A stretch of 23,981 bases of DNA. Source: DATFLS01 sp964413425 (lineage in GTDB: Bacteria; Fidelibacterota; JAANXI01). The position numbers and the translations under genes were made by a program. This document shows positions 8,257 to 16,096 of the stretch, piece by piece (the stretch's first letter is position 1; the number at the start of each line of letters is the position of its first letter). The notes under the pieces are model-generated. The model saw only the letters and a list, made by a program, of their open reading frames with translations. It searched no databases and was not told the origin of the DNA. The stretch lies in assembly GCA_964413425.1 (NCBI GenBank), contig CAYPST010000061.1:1-23981 (forward strand), in the 5' to 3' direction.

Positions 8257-8964
8257 ATGAAAAAAATTCTGGGCGGACTCCTCGCCGGAGTCCGCGTGTT
8301 TTTTGATCCGCTTCTTTTTCCGCCATATTGTTTGATAGGCGATCACTTTCTGGAGAATGGAGAAATCCTGGTCTGCAGCCACTGTCTTTCCGGCCTTCCT
8401 TCTACGCCAGGGAATCATCGGCCCTTTGGGTGGGAGCATACCGGTGAAGCACTTTGTGAGGTCTTCAGCTACTGGGAATTCAGTGAAGCCTTCCGATTAC
8501 TCATCCACCAATTAAAGTATCATCACAAACCGACTCTGGGCATGGTAATGGGAAAATATGTTGCCCGTCATCTGCCGGCAGATTGGATCCGGGAGGACGG
8601 CAGATTAGTACCGGTTCCGCTTCATAAAACGAAATTGCGCGAACGCGGATATAATCAGGCGGAATATATCGCCAGAGGCATCGCAGAAATCACCAATATT
8701 CCGGTACTGACAGATCTGCTCCATCGGAAAAAGTATACCAGGACCCAGACCACACTTACCAGGGATCAGCGAAAAACTAATATGGATAATGCCTTCACCG
8801 TTCATCCGAATAATGTATCCGGACCACAGAACTCTGCGTACCTGTTGGTGGATGATATCTTCACCACCGGTTCGACCCTGGAGAGTGCTGCCCGGGCTCT
8901 CCGGATACAAGGCCGGGAATCCGTATATGGAGTGACCCTCGGAACCGTTCCACTCTCCTCCTGA
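8257..8964 (+). CDS. comF: ComF-family phosphoribosyltransferase-like protein
   Basis: A 235-residue ComF/GntX-type protein, linked in other bacteria to DNA uptake and to phosphoribosyltransferase-like folds. The N-terminal zinc-finger region FPPYCLIG...LVCSHC keeps Cys25, Cys40 and Cys43 but has Gly28 where the fourth Cys is usual. The PRTase domain has LVPVPLHKTKLRERGYNQAE and the PRPP loop LLVDDIFTTGST (196-207). The ATG at 8257 lacks a good Shine-Dalgarno, and a terminator-like hairpin covers codons 6-13. An alternative is the in-frame GTG at 8296, with GGAG 5 nt upstream, which would still keep the FFDPLLFPPYC start of the domain. The gene follows the ROK kinase by 18 nt. The next gene is 250 nt away. 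Confidence 0.88.
   Translation: MKKILGGLLAGVRVFFDPLLFPPYCLIGDHFLENGEILVCSHCLSGLPSTPGNHRPFGWEHTGEALCEVFSYWEFSEAFRLLIHQLKYHHKPTLGMVMGKYVARHLPADWIREDGRLVPVPLHKTKLRERGYNQAEYIARGIAEITNIPVLTDLLHRKKYTRTQTTLTRDQRKTNMDNAFTVHPNNVSGPQNSAYLLVDDIFTTGSTLESAARALRIQGRESVYGVTLGTVPLSS
8273..8304 (+). terminator. terminator-like hairpin overlapping the 5' end of comF
   Basis: Arms GCGGACTCC (8273-8281) and GGAGTCCGC (8287-8295) form a perfect 9-bp GC-rich stem with a TCGCC loop. GTG and six T residues follow (8299-8304). By sequence it is a good intrinsic terminator for the upstream run ending with the ROK kinase, but it lies inside the annotated comF reading frame. It may act as a terminator or attenuator, or it may fold over the comF start. 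Confidence 0.6.
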
Positions 8965-9015
8965 ATACAGCCATTCCATTGCTCCGTGATTTCATAAATT
9001 CCGCTTGTGGAAATT

Positions 9016-9039
9016 TTGTAAAAAGCATAGGTTTTACAA
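9016..9039. promoter_or_regulatory. perfect inverted repeat upstream of pgk, possible operator
   Basis: TTGTAAAA (9016-9023) and TTTTACAA (9032-9039) form a perfect 8-bp inverted repeat with an 8-nt centre, followed by the AT-rich run TAATAAAAAA. It lies in the 250-nt gap before pgk. The spacing would suit a dimeric repressor, but no cognate regulator is present in the window, so the role is inference. Confidence 0.3.
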
Positions 9040-9123
9040 TAATAAAAAACACGGGGAAGATAGATTCGCACTGCGAACCTGGGATATGTGGTCGATACAA
9101 TCGCACAAGATTTCTTATGATCA

Positions 9124-9152
9124 TTTACATAAATGAAGAATATTACTAAATT
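9124..9152 (+). promoter_or_regulatory. candidate sigma-70-type promoter for pgk-tpiA-secG
   Basis: TTTACA (9124-9129), a 17-nt spacer and TAAATT (9147-9152) resemble -35 and -10 boxes (5 of 6 and 4 of 6 matches to the E. coli consensus). The -10 box ends 63 nt before the pgk ATG. The region is AT-rich and non-coding. FCB bacteria may use other promoter consensus sequences, so this is only a candidate. Confidence 0.35.
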
Positions 9153-9215
9153 ACAGGCAAGATATCGCTCATTACTTAAGATTAACAGAAGTGAAAGGGA
9201 ATTAAGGACAGGGAA

Positions 9216-10409
9216 ATGCGTTTTAAAACTATTGACGACTACAATTTCAAGGGGAAGCGTGCGCTCATCCGAGTGGATTTTAATGTTCCGCTGGACAAGA
9301 ACGGAAATATCATCGATGATTATCGGATTCAATCAGCTCTGCCCACCATCAAGAAAGTAGTAGACGAGGGAGGGAAAGCGATACTCATGTCTCATCTGGG
9401 GCGTCCGGGTGGACAGGTGCAGCACGAGCTAAGCCTGGAACCGGTCTTCCAATATCTGCAAGATACTTTGGATTGTCCGGTGGAATTTGCCGATGATTGT
9501 GTCGGTACCATTGCGGAAAACTTTGCCTCTATTCTGGAAGACGGATCGGTTCTTCTGCTGGAAAATCTTCGGTTTCACGGAGAAGAGAAAGAGAACGATC
9601 CCGCATTTTCCAAAAAGCTTGCTAATCTGGCAGATGTGTATGTCAATGATGCTTTCGGCACTGCGCATCGGGCGCATGCCTCAACCGTTGGGGTCACCGA
9701 ATATTTTGACGAAAACCTGGCCGGTTATCTGGTGGAGAAGGAAGTGAAATTTTTAGTGGAAGCACTGGAGAACCCGGAACCGCCGTATCTGGCAGTAATG
9801 GGAGGGGCCAAGATCGCCGGGAAAATTGATCTGATCGATAAGTTATTGGATTCGGTCGATAGTCTGCTTATTGGCGGCGGGATGGCATATACCTTTTTAA
9901 AAGCCCAGGGAAAGGAAATCGGGGGATCGTTGCTGGAGGAAGATAAATTAGATCTGGCGAAAGATATTCTGCAACGGGTTGAGAAGGAAGGCCTCGGTTT
10001 TCACCTGCCCTCTGATTGCATTGCGGCATCGCATCCGGAAGAAGGCGTCCCGACATCCATCCTGTCCATTGATCACATCAATGTCAATGAAATGGGACTG
10101 GACATTGGGCCGGATGCCAGAGCAACTTTTTCCGAAAAAATACTGGCATCACGCACCATCCTCTGGAATGGACCGATGGGAGTGTTTGAAATTCCGGAAT
10201 TTGCCGAGGGCACCAGAGCCATTGCCGAAGCACTGGCCGAAGCAACGGAGCAGGGCGCGACCACGATTGTAGGAGGTGGCGACAGTGCCTCAGCGTTGCG
10301 GCAGTTCGGACTGATGGACAAGGTGGCACACGTTTCGACCGGGGGAGGCGCCTCACTCGAAATGCTCAGCGGGAAAGAACTGCCAGGAATTGCAGCACTG
10401 GAAAATTAA
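9216..10409 (+). CDS. pgk: phosphoglycerate kinase
   Basis: This enzyme makes ATP and 3-phosphoglycerate from 1,3-bisphosphoglycerate in the cytoplasm. The protein has 397 residues, normal for bacterial PGK. The substrate-binding RVDFNVPLD is at 19-27 (Asp21, Asn23), and the MSHLGRPGG loop at 58-66 includes His60 and Arg63. The interdomain region carries GGAKIAGKIDLIDKLL. The nucleotide domain carries IGGGMAYTFLKAQG, the GGGDS loop at 353-357, and the closing HVSTGGGASLEMLSGKELPGI. The start follows AAGGACAGGGAA. tpiA begins 21 nt downstream and secG after that, a common glycolytic arrangement. No gap gene is in the window. Confidence 0.98.
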   Translation: MRFKTIDDYNFKGKRALIRVDFNVPLDKNGNIIDDYRIQSALPTIKKVVDEGGKAILMSHLGRPGGQVQHELSLEPVFQYLQDTLDCPVEFADDCVGTIAENFASILEDGSVLLLENLRFHGEEKENDPAFSKKLANLADVYVNDAFGTAHRAHASTVGVTEYFDENLAGYLVEKEVKFLVEALENPEPPYLAVMGGAKIAGKIDLIDKLLDSVDSLLIGGGMAYTFLKAQGKEIGGSLLEEDKLDLAKDILQRVEKEGLGFHLPSDCIAASHPEEGVPTSILSIDHINVNEMGLDIGPDARATFSEKILASRTILWNGPMGVFEIPEFAEGTRAIAEALAEATEQGATTIVGGGDSASALRQFGLMDKVAHVSTGGGASLEMLSGKELPGIAALEN

Positions 10410-10430
10410 CATTAAACACAGGAGTCAAGA

Positions 10431-11204
10431 TTGAGTAAGCAACGCAGGAAAGTTATCGCCGGGAATTGGAAAATGCATAAGACGCCGCAGGAGTCACAAT
10501 CCTTTGTGGAAAATCTGTTAAGGAAATCGTTGAACACGGACACTGTCGATGTTATATTGTGCATTCCTTTCACGTCACTAAAACAGGTAGGTGAAATGCT
10601 GGAGAATCAACCGGTAGGAACAGGGGCGCAAAATATGCATTGGGAGGCGGAAGGCGCATTTACCGGTGAAATTTCGCCGGCGATGCTGCAATCGACCGGC
10701 TGTGAGTTTGTAATCATTGGTCATTCTGAACGCAGGCAGTATTATGCCGAGACCGATGAATCGGTGGGCAAAAAAGTGCACTCAGCCCTGGAACACAATC
10801 TTAAACCCATCGTATGCATCGGAGAATCGTTAGATCAGCGCGAAGCAGGGCAAGTGGAAGAAGTACTGGATCGACAATTAAGCGGTGCTTTTGCCGGGCT
10901 CAGGAAAGCCCAGCTGGAAGATGTCACCATCGCCTATGAGCCGGTATGGGCCATCGGCACGGGAGTGAACGCGACGCCGGAACAGGCCGTTGAGGCGCAC
11001 CAATTCATCAGGGAGTGGCTGGATAATTCCTTCGGGGCAGGGACCGGAGAGGCGACCACCGTCTTATACGGCGGGAGTATGAAGCCGGCCAATGCGGCAT
11101 CTCTGCTGGAACACGCTGACATCGATGGCGGCCTGATTGGCGGGGCGAGTTTACAGGTGGAGTCCTTTACCGAACTTGTCTCAATAGCTGCAGGAGTGAG
11201 CTAG
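10431..11204 (+). CDS. tpiA: triosephosphate isomerase
   Basis: A TIM-barrel enzyme that interconverts dihydroxyacetone phosphate and glyceraldehyde-3-phosphate. The protein has 257 residues with all catalytic parts in place: NWKMHK with Lys14, the electrophilic His98 in IIGHSERR, the catalytic base Glu170 in AYEPVWAIGTG, and the phosphate-binding YGGSMKPANA and GGLIGGASL near the end. The start is TTG, supported by an AGGAG site 7 nt upstream and by the normal N-terminus. It lies 21 nt after pgk, and its stop codon overlaps the Shine-Dalgarno of secG, so translation of the two is probably coupled. Confidence 0.98.
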   Translation: MSKQRRKVIAGNWKMHKTPQESQSFVENLLRKSLNTDTVDVILCIPFTSLKQVGEMLENQPVGTGAQNMHWEAEGAFTGEISPAMLQSTGCEFVIIGHSERRQYYAETDESVGKKVHSALEHNLKPIVCIGESLDQREAGQVEEVLDRQLSGAFAGLRKAQLEDVTIAYEPVWAIGTGVNATPEQAVEAHQFIREWLDNSFGAGTGEATTVLYGGSMKPANAASLLEHADIDGGLIGGASLQVESFTELVSIAAGVS

Positions 11205-11212
11205 GAGGTATT

Positions 11213-11638
11213 TTGTATACATTCTTAATAATGGTGCATGTGATTGTTGCAATAACACTGATAATTGTTATCTTAATGCAATCAAGTAAAGGCGGGGGCC
11301 TTTCCGGGGCCTTTGGGGGCGCCGGAGGCGGAGGTTCGCAATCATTATTCGGAGGGCGAGGGGCAGCAAATTTTCTGCAAAAAGTGACGGTGGGACTGGC
11401 TGTTATGTTCATGCTGCTTGCCCTCGTGATTAACCTGATCGGCAGATCCGGAGAGCAGCAGCGGAGTGTGGTGCAGGAATCGGCCCAGCAGCAGCAGGAA
11501 TTAGCCCCTGGCACATCATTGCCGAAGCCAGGTGCTGAGGGAGAAGGCGGAGGGTTGTTACCGATAGAGGGAACCCAGCCCCAGCAGCAACAGCAGAGTC
11601 CCGCTCCCGATCAGGAGAATAATGGCAGCGGCCAATAA
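11213..11638 (+). CDS. secG: preprotein translocase subunit SecG
   Basis: The small SecYEG subunit of the inner membrane. Of 141 residues, the first 78 are typical SecG. A first membrane helix (about 1-22, ending VILMQ) is followed by a glycine-rich loop with SSKGGGLSGAFGG and GAANFLQKVT, then a second helix (about 58-77). After residue 78 comes a long Gln/Pro/Gly-rich tail, longer than in most SecG proteins and probably disordered. The start is TTG at 11213. An AGGAGGT site at 11203-11209 overlaps the tpiA stop, and the product begins MYTFLI as family members do. tpiA next to secG is a widespread arrangement. Confidence 0.93.
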   Translation: MYTFLIMVHVIVAITLIIVILMQSSKGGGLSGAFGGAGGGGSQSLFGGRGAANFLQKVTVGLAVMFMLLALVINLIGRSGEQQRSVVQESAQQQQELAPGTSLPKPGAEGEGGGLLPIEGTQPQQQQQSPAPDQENNGSGQ

Positions 11639-11677
11639 AGACGAATAAAAATAGATAACAACACAGAGAAAAATAAC

Positions 11678-11761
11678 GCCGAAGTGGTGGAATTGGCAGA
11701 CACGCTGTCTTGAGGGGGCAGTGCCCGAAAGGGTGTGCGGGTTCGAATCCCGCCTTCGGCA
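11678..11761 (+). tRNA. tRNA-Leu (anticodon GAG)
   Basis: A full class II cloverleaf. Acceptor GCCGAAG (11678-11684) pairs with CTTCGGC (11754-11760), and A is the discriminator. The anticodon stem CTGTC/GGCAG (11705-11709/11717-11721) encloses loop TTGAGGG, giving anticodon GAG at 11712-11714, which reads CUC and CUU. The long variable arm contains CCC-GAAA-GGG. The T arm is GCGGG-TTCGAAT-CCCGC. The 3' CCA is not encoded (ACAG follows), so it must be added by CCA-adding enzyme. It lies 39 nt after secG and may share its transcript. Confidence 0.97.
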
Positions 11762-11806
11762 CAGTGGTAAAGGTGGTTTTACACGTTCCGGAATGTTGTG
11801 GGAATA

Positions 11807-11847
11807 TTGGAAATAAATTCCATGCCTATTATATTTCGCAAATAGGC
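11807..11847 (+). promoter_or_regulatory. candidate promoter with overlapping inverted repeat upstream of the TPR gene
   Basis: TTGGAA (11807-11812), a 17-nt spacer and TATATT (11830-11835) make a reasonable sigma-70-type promoter 58 nt before the TPR gene. The inverted repeat GCCTATT (11824-11830) / AATAGGC (11841-11847) straddles the -10 box and expected start site, as a repressor site would. It may instead be a 5' UTR hairpin. Both readings are inference. Confidence 0.4.
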
Positions 11848-11893
11848 GTCACCGTGGAAAGAATTAAGGCGGAATCATATAAGGAGGCTTGAA

Positions 11894-13273
11894 ATGCAAG
11901 CTCGTGGTAATCAGCTGTCGCGTGGAGTGTTGACAGCGTGTTTAGTCGTTTTTGTTACAGTTGGCTCTGTGTTCGGTCAGCAGGAAGGTGTACAAATTCC
12001 CGATCGATTGCGGAACATGTCGGTGCCGGATTTGATGAAGCAGGGGAGTCAACTGGTTCAGGAGGAGGAGTGGAGCGCTGCCCGGCCGTATTTTCTGGCG
12101 ATTATCCAGAAGGATACCTCCCAGGCGAGTGTGTATGCCCAACTGAGTGAAGTGGAATATAGCCTGTTCAATCTGGATGTATCCCAGAAATATATCCGGC
12201 AAGCCATTGAGATCGAGCCGGACAATGATGAGTATCGTGCCCGGTTCAATAATATTGCCCAACTCATAGACACCTATCAGGGTGGTCTGGACGCGGTGCG
12301 AGACCAAGATTACGAGGAGGCGTTGAATAATTTTGACGAGGTTCTGCAGAACTATCCCGGATTTGCTCCGGCACTGTTCAACAAAGGAGTGGTGTATCGA
12401 GCCCAGGGGAATACGGAGCAAGCGGTCAATTTTATTGAACAGGCCATCGAAGCGGATCCTGATAATCAGAATTACATAACCGCCCTGAGCAATATGGCAA
12501 AACTGCATTTCAAGGATGGGTTGGAAGCATATCAGCGCGGCAATCTGACAACGGCGGAAGAGGAATTTAAAACCGCACTGCAAATTGACCCGGATCTGGT
12601 AAATGCCCAGTATATGCTGGGAGTGATTGCCCGGCGGCGCGGCAATACGACCGAAGCAATCGACCGCTACCAGGCCACGCTGGAAATTGATGAAAATTAT
12701 GAACGCGCCTGGGTCGCTCTGGGTATTGCCTATGAAAGTATTGCCAGAGATAAGCAGGCCCTGAATGCCTATCAGCGGGCGACGGAGGTCAACCCGAATT
12801 ATGCCCGGGCCTGGACAAGACATGGCCTGCTGCTGAATGATATGGAACGCTATGCCGAGGCAGTACCATCATTGCAGAAAGCCATTCAGATTGATCCCAG
12901 CAGTGCTTCCGGCTACGAGGGGTTGGGCATGGCATATATGCGACAAGGGAAGTATCAGCAGGCAGTGGAACAGTTTACCACCGCTATCGGATTAAATCCG
13001 CAGAATGCATCACTGAATTACCGCCTCTCCGATGCCTATCATGAACTCGGGAACTACCAGGAGATGGTCCAGACGATACAGGAAGGATTGCAGAAGAATC
13101 CGGATCAAACCATTCGGGGCGGACTGCTGGTCAATCTGGGTGATGCCCAGTGTCATCTGGGGAACACGCAGGCGGCACTGGATGCGTGGCAGAAGGCCAC
13201 AGCAATTTCAAACTGGCGGGAGGTAGCCGAACACCGGATTGAGGTACTGGAAAGTACCGGGGAATGTGAATAA
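11894..13273 (+). CDS. secreted TPR-repeat protein
   Basis: A 459-residue protein with an N-terminal signal peptide (hydrophobic stretch LTACLVVFVTVGSVFG, likely cut before QQEG at about residue 29). The rest, from about residue 45, is an array of roughly eleven tetratricopeptide repeats. Clear units include FAPALFNKGVVYRAQGN, VNAQYMLGVIARRRGN, SASGYEGLGMAYMRQGK and NASLNYRLSDAYHELGN, each with the TPR pattern of small and aromatic residues and closed by xxPDx or xxPNx. TPR proteins are scaffolds, and the partner is unknown. Periplasmic or envelope-attached location is inferred. A strong AAGGAGG site (11881-11887) precedes the ATG. It has its own candidate promoter and ends in an intrinsic terminator, so it is probably a single-gene unit. 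Confidence 0.88.
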   Translation: MQARGNQLSRGVLTACLVVFVTVGSVFGQQEGVQIPDRLRNMSVPDLMKQGSQLVQEEEWSAARPYFLAIIQKDTSQASVYAQLSEVEYSLFNLDVSQKYIRQAIEIEPDNDEYRARFNNIAQLIDTYQGGLDAVRDQDYEEALNNFDEVLQNYPGFAPALFNKGVVYRAQGNTEQAVNFIEQAIEADPDNQNYITALSNMAKLHFKDGLEAYQRGNLTTAEEEFKTALQIDPDLVNAQYMLGVIARRRGNTTEAIDRYQATLEIDENYERAWVALGIAYESIARDKQALNAYQRATEVNPNYARAWTRHGLLLNDMERYAEAVPSLQKAIQIDPSSASGYEGLGMAYMRQGKYQQAVEQFTTAIGLNPQNASLNYRLSDAYHELGNYQEMVQTIQEGLQKNPDQTIRGGLLVNLGDAQCHLGNTQAALDAWQKATAISNWREVAEHRIEVLESTGECE

Positions 13274-13300
13274 GTTAAATCACAGATGAATTGGTCCACA

Positions 13301-13332
13301 AGGGCAGGGAACTGAATTCCCTGCCCTTTTTT
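13301..13332 (+). terminator. intrinsic terminator after the TPR gene
   Basis: AGGGCAGGGAA (13301-13311) and TTCCCTGCCCT (13317-13327) form a perfect 11-bp stem around a CTGAA loop, followed by a run of T residues to 13332. It lies 28 nt after the TPR stop codon. Confidence 0.93.
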
Positions 13333-13341
13333 ATATCCACT

Positions 13342-13605
13342 GAGTCTATTTAGAAAACGCCTCGCCCCGAAGGGATCCTCCGAAGTCCCAGAGACCGTAG
13401 GGAGTCCTTTCCCACAGGGATGCCTTCGGCACGGACCGTTGGGGGAGTCCCTTCGAGGCCTTTGGCAAAGAGATCCCTCTGGGACAAAGAAACTATACAA
13501 TATATCCGTCCAAATAGCGTCATACATTCTGCTTATATCTTCTCTCCATACTCAACAGAAGCCAGGTTCACCAACGTGTATCGGACGCATGTTTTCTAAA
13601 CACTC
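13342..13605 (+). mobile_element. MITE-like repeat, copy A
   Basis: A non-coding element of about 264 bp bounded by inverted termini. The left end contains TTTAGAAAAC (13349-13358) and the right end GTTTTCTAAA (13591-13600), each next to a GAGT/ACTC. The interior is rich in short GC palindromes such as CCGAAGGGAT and GTCCC...GGGAC. A second, inverted copy lies at 23718-23981. Their ends agree at 39 of 40 bases (copy A 13353-13392), and they share blocks such as CTTCGAGGCCTT and GTCCAAATAGCG. There is no ORF or transposase, which fits a non-autonomous element moved in trans. Clear target-site duplications were not found. It sits between the TPR terminator and acpS. Confidence 0.7.
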
Positions 13606-13765
13606 TCATCCACTCCTGTTTTTCTCCGGTACGGAAAACAGGAATTCGAAAAACCAGTTGCAATACTTCACAATGGCATCTAAGTTTTCTTGTGAGAAAT
13701 GTAATGAAGTAGAACACGAATAACAGTTTCGCCGTTCGCTGTTGGATGACGTGTGAGCCATTTCT

Positions 13766-14128
13766 ATGAAGATCGGAGTCGATATCGTTGAGGTGCAAAG
13801 AATACGTGCAATCATCGATCGGTATGAAAAACGATTTCTCGAGAAGGTCTTCACTGCCACTGAGCAGCAGTATTGCAGTCGGGCAGTAAATAAGTATGAA
13901 CGGTATGCCGGGCGGTTCGCAGCAAAAGAAGCGCTCCGGAAAGCGTTGCAGCCCTTTACCGACGCCCATTACCTGCCGTTTACGCATATCGAAATCCTCC
14001 CGGATGAGTTGGGCGTTCCGGTTCCGGTGATACAGGCGGACATATCGTTTACACACGCGTATACGGAGATCTCGTTATCCATTTCCCACGAAAAAGAGTA
14101 TGCAGTGGCATTCGCAATTGTTCACTAA
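13766..14128 (+). CDS. acpS: holo-[acyl-carrier-protein] synthase
   Basis: AcpS transfers 4'-phosphopantetheine from CoA to a serine of acyl carrier protein, activating it for fatty acid synthesis. The protein has 120 residues, the usual length. It starts MKIGVDIVEVQRI with the metal-binding Asp6, followed by RYAGRFAAKEALRKAL with Glu55 and the adjacent Lys54. The closing SFTHAYTEISLSISHEKEYAVAFAIV matches the family. It is the first gene of the block acpS-nnrE/D-vanZ-recN-murA. The 160 nt between the MITE-like repeat and the ATG have only a weak promoter candidate (TTGCAA at 13658, TAAGTT at 13681). Confidence 0.95.
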   Translation: MKIGVDIVEVQRIRAIIDRYEKRFLEKVFTATEQQYCSRAVNKYERYAGRFAAKEALRKALQPFTDAHYLPFTHIEILPDELGVPVPVIQADISFTHAYTEISLSISHEKEYAVAFAIVH

Positions 14129-14142
14129 CGGGAGTCACCATC

Positions 14143-15714
14143 ATGGAATTTGCATTGACCAGAGAAGACTCACGCGCTGCCGACGCGCACACCATTGACA
14201 ACATTGGAATTCCCGGAATGGTTCTCATGGAAAACGCGGGCAGGACCATCTACCAGAAAGTGATGGAGATCCTGAATATCAGAGGTGGTCTGACGGTTTA
14301 CATTCTGGCGGGTAAAGGCAATAACGGAGGCGATGGGTTTGTGGTGGCGCGGTATCTCCTGGAGCAGCAGGTGAATGTTCGGGTATTCCATGTGGGCTCC
14401 GCGGATGAATACAGCGGGGATGCGGAAACGAATTTTGACATCTTGCGGAAGTTGTCAGGAAATACTTATTATACCCCCACAGTTGCTGCTCTCACCGAGC
14501 TCACGGAAGAGATGCTGCCGGCAGATGTGATTGTTGACGGACTGCTGGGCACCGGAATCAAGGGGGCTCCACGTAGTCCGTTCGATGGGTTCATTGAATG
14601 GATCAACTCGTATAATGCCCCCACCGTTGCCGTTGATATACCCTCCGGCGTCGATGCGAATACGGGGCAAACTCCGGGAACAGCCATCTCTGCTGAAGCC
14701 ACAGTCACCATGGGATTTGTCAAAACAGGATTATTGTTCTCTCCCGGCAGGGAATTCGCCGGCGAGGTGACAGTTGCCGATATTTCCGTCCCGCAGTCGG
14801 CGCTGGATCAGGCAGAGAATGTCTATTTTCTGCCCCGGGAAGACGATATCCATTATCGATTGCCCATCAGGCAGCCGGATGTCTACAAACATAAGGCAGG
14901 GAAGGTCTTCACTCTGTGTGGTGCCCGTGGATTTACCGGAGCGGCAGCCATGGTCAGCGAAGCGGCCCTGATGTCCGGTGCCGGCCTTGTATTGGCTGGT
15001 GTCCCGACGAGTTTGAATTCTGCCATGGAAGCCAAACTGACAGAAGTGATTACCGTGCCGCTGCCCGAGACGGAACATGGTTCATACAGCGCTGCGGCCT
15101 ACAAGGAAGTGGAATCATATTTCGATTGGAGCGACACTCTGGCCATCGGATCGGGAATGACCAGGCAGGAGGAGCCGCAAAAGCTGATACAGGCCGTCCT
15201 CGGGGAGTATGCGAAAGTTGCCGTGGTTGATGCGGATGCGGCAACCTTCTTCGCCGGGAACCATCTTGACCGGCTGCGCAAGTGTCCCGGGGAGCTGATT
15301 CTCACGCCTCACTGGGGTGAATTTTCGCGTATCTCAGGCGTCTCCGTGGGTGATCTCACTGAGAATCGATTGGACATTGCACAGCAATTCGCCGGGGAAC
15401 ATCAGGTGACGCTGGTGTTGAAAGGGGCACCGACCATTATTGCCAGTCAAGCAGGGAAAGTATTTATTAATACCACCGGAAACGCCGGGATGGCTTCGGC
15501 AGGCACGGGTGACGTGTTGACAGGTATGATCGCCGGACTTGCCGCCCAGGGATTGAGCCCGATAGACGCGGCGCTGGTGGGAGTGTACCTCCACGGATTA
15601 GCCGGGGATTTTGCGCGGGAGGAACTCACTGAACTGGGACTGACGGCCACCACATTGATCACTCATCTGCCGCAAACGGTAAAGTACGTCCAGGAGTATT
15701 ATGAAAATATCTAA
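14143..15714 (+). CDS. nnr: bifunctional NAD(P)H-hydrate epimerase / ADP-dependent dehydratase
   Basis: A fusion of NnrE and NnrD that repairs damaged NAD(P)H. The N-terminal YjeF_N domain (about 1-215) epimerises NAD(P)HX and shows GKGNNGGDGFVVAR (57-70), VDGLLGTGIKG and VDIPSGVDANTG. The C-terminal ribokinase-like domain (about 230-520) dehydrates S-NAD(P)HX using ADP. It shows LTPHWGEFSRI and NAGMASAGTGDVLTGMIAGL starting at residue 447, with the conserved GTGD aspartate at 457. At 523 residues both domains are complete. The gene begins 14 nt after acpS, a pairing seen in many bacteria, and its last 14 nt overlap the start of the VanZ-like gene. Confidence 0.95.
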   Translation: MEFALTREDSRAADAHTIDNIGIPGMVLMENAGRTIYQKVMEILNIRGGLTVYILAGKGNNGGDGFVVARYLLEQQVNVRVFHVGSADEYSGDAETNFDILRKLSGNTYYTPTVAALTELTEEMLPADVIVDGLLGTGIKGAPRSPFDGFIEWINSYNAPTVAVDIPSGVDANTGQTPGTAISAEATVTMGFVKTGLLFSPGREFAGEVTVADISVPQSALDQAENVYFLPREDDIHYRLPIRQPDVYKHKAGKVFTLCGARGFTGAAAMVSEAALMSGAGLVLAGVPTSLNSAMEAKLTEVITVPLPETEHGSYSAAAYKEVESYFDWSDTLAIGSGMTRQEEPQKLIQAVLGEYAKVAVVDADAATFFAGNHLDRLRKCPGELILTPHWGEFSRISGVSVGDLTENRLDIAQQFAGEHQVTLVLKGAPTIIASQAGKVFINTTGNAGMASAGTGDVLTGMIAGLAAQGLSPIDAALVGVYLHGLAGDFAREELTELGLTATTLITHLPQTVKYVQEYYENI

Positions 15715-16096
15715 CCGGGCGAGAATCATCATCGTATTTGCATATATGGCCATGATATTTCTCCTGTCGTCACTGCCGGGCGATAGGCTGGCAGGCAAAC
15801 AACTCCCGGTCTCGGACAAACTCCTGCACCTGGGTGAATATTTCATCTTTGGAACCCTCATTGCCTGGGCTATTATAAAAGACACAGAATTCCCAGGCAA
15901 TCTGGGGAAAATCGGATTAGTAATAGCCATAGGGTGGGGATATGCACTGCTGGATGAATTCCATCAATATTTTGTGCCGAACCGCGACATGGAATTCTTA
16001 GATTTTGGGGCAGATGCGCTGGGTATTATCCTGGGCACAGGGCTATATCTCCTGATAACCAACAAATGGATAGCGAAACCGCGTAATATTTTGTGA
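15701..16096 (+). CDS. VanZ-like small membrane protein
   Basis: A 131-residue integral membrane protein with about four hydrophobic segments (near 6-24, 47-62, 66-84 and 105-124). The VanZ-like signature is clear: LLSSLPGD, SDKLLHLGEYFIFGTLIAW, GWGYALLDEFHQYFVPNRDMEFLDFGADALGIILG. The family is named for a teicoplanin-resistance protein, but most members, such as this one in a housekeeping operon, have no known function and no link to antibiotic resistance. It overlaps nnr by 14 nt, and its stop TGA overlaps the GTG start of recN, so translational coupling on both sides is likely. Confidence 0.85.
   Translation: MKISNRARIIIVFAYMAMIFLLSSLPGDRLAGKQLPVSDKLLHLGEYFIFGTLIAWAIIKDTEFPGNLGKIGLVIAIGWGYALLDEFHQYFVPNRDMEFLDFGADALGIILGTGLYLLITNKWIAKPRNIL

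Noticed and set aside
11942..12823. 293-residue minus-strand ORF opposite the TPR gene
   Set aside because: It is a shadow of the TPR repeats with no recognisable domain, and the plus-strand TPR protein explains the region.
13439..13723. 94-residue plus-strand ORF between the TPR gene and acpS
   Set aside because: It lies mostly inside the MITE-like repeat and has no family similarity or ribosome site.
15701..16096. Glycopeptide resistance gene (vanZ)
   Set aside because: Only the broad VanZ-like fold is shared. It sits in a housekeeping operon with no other van genes.
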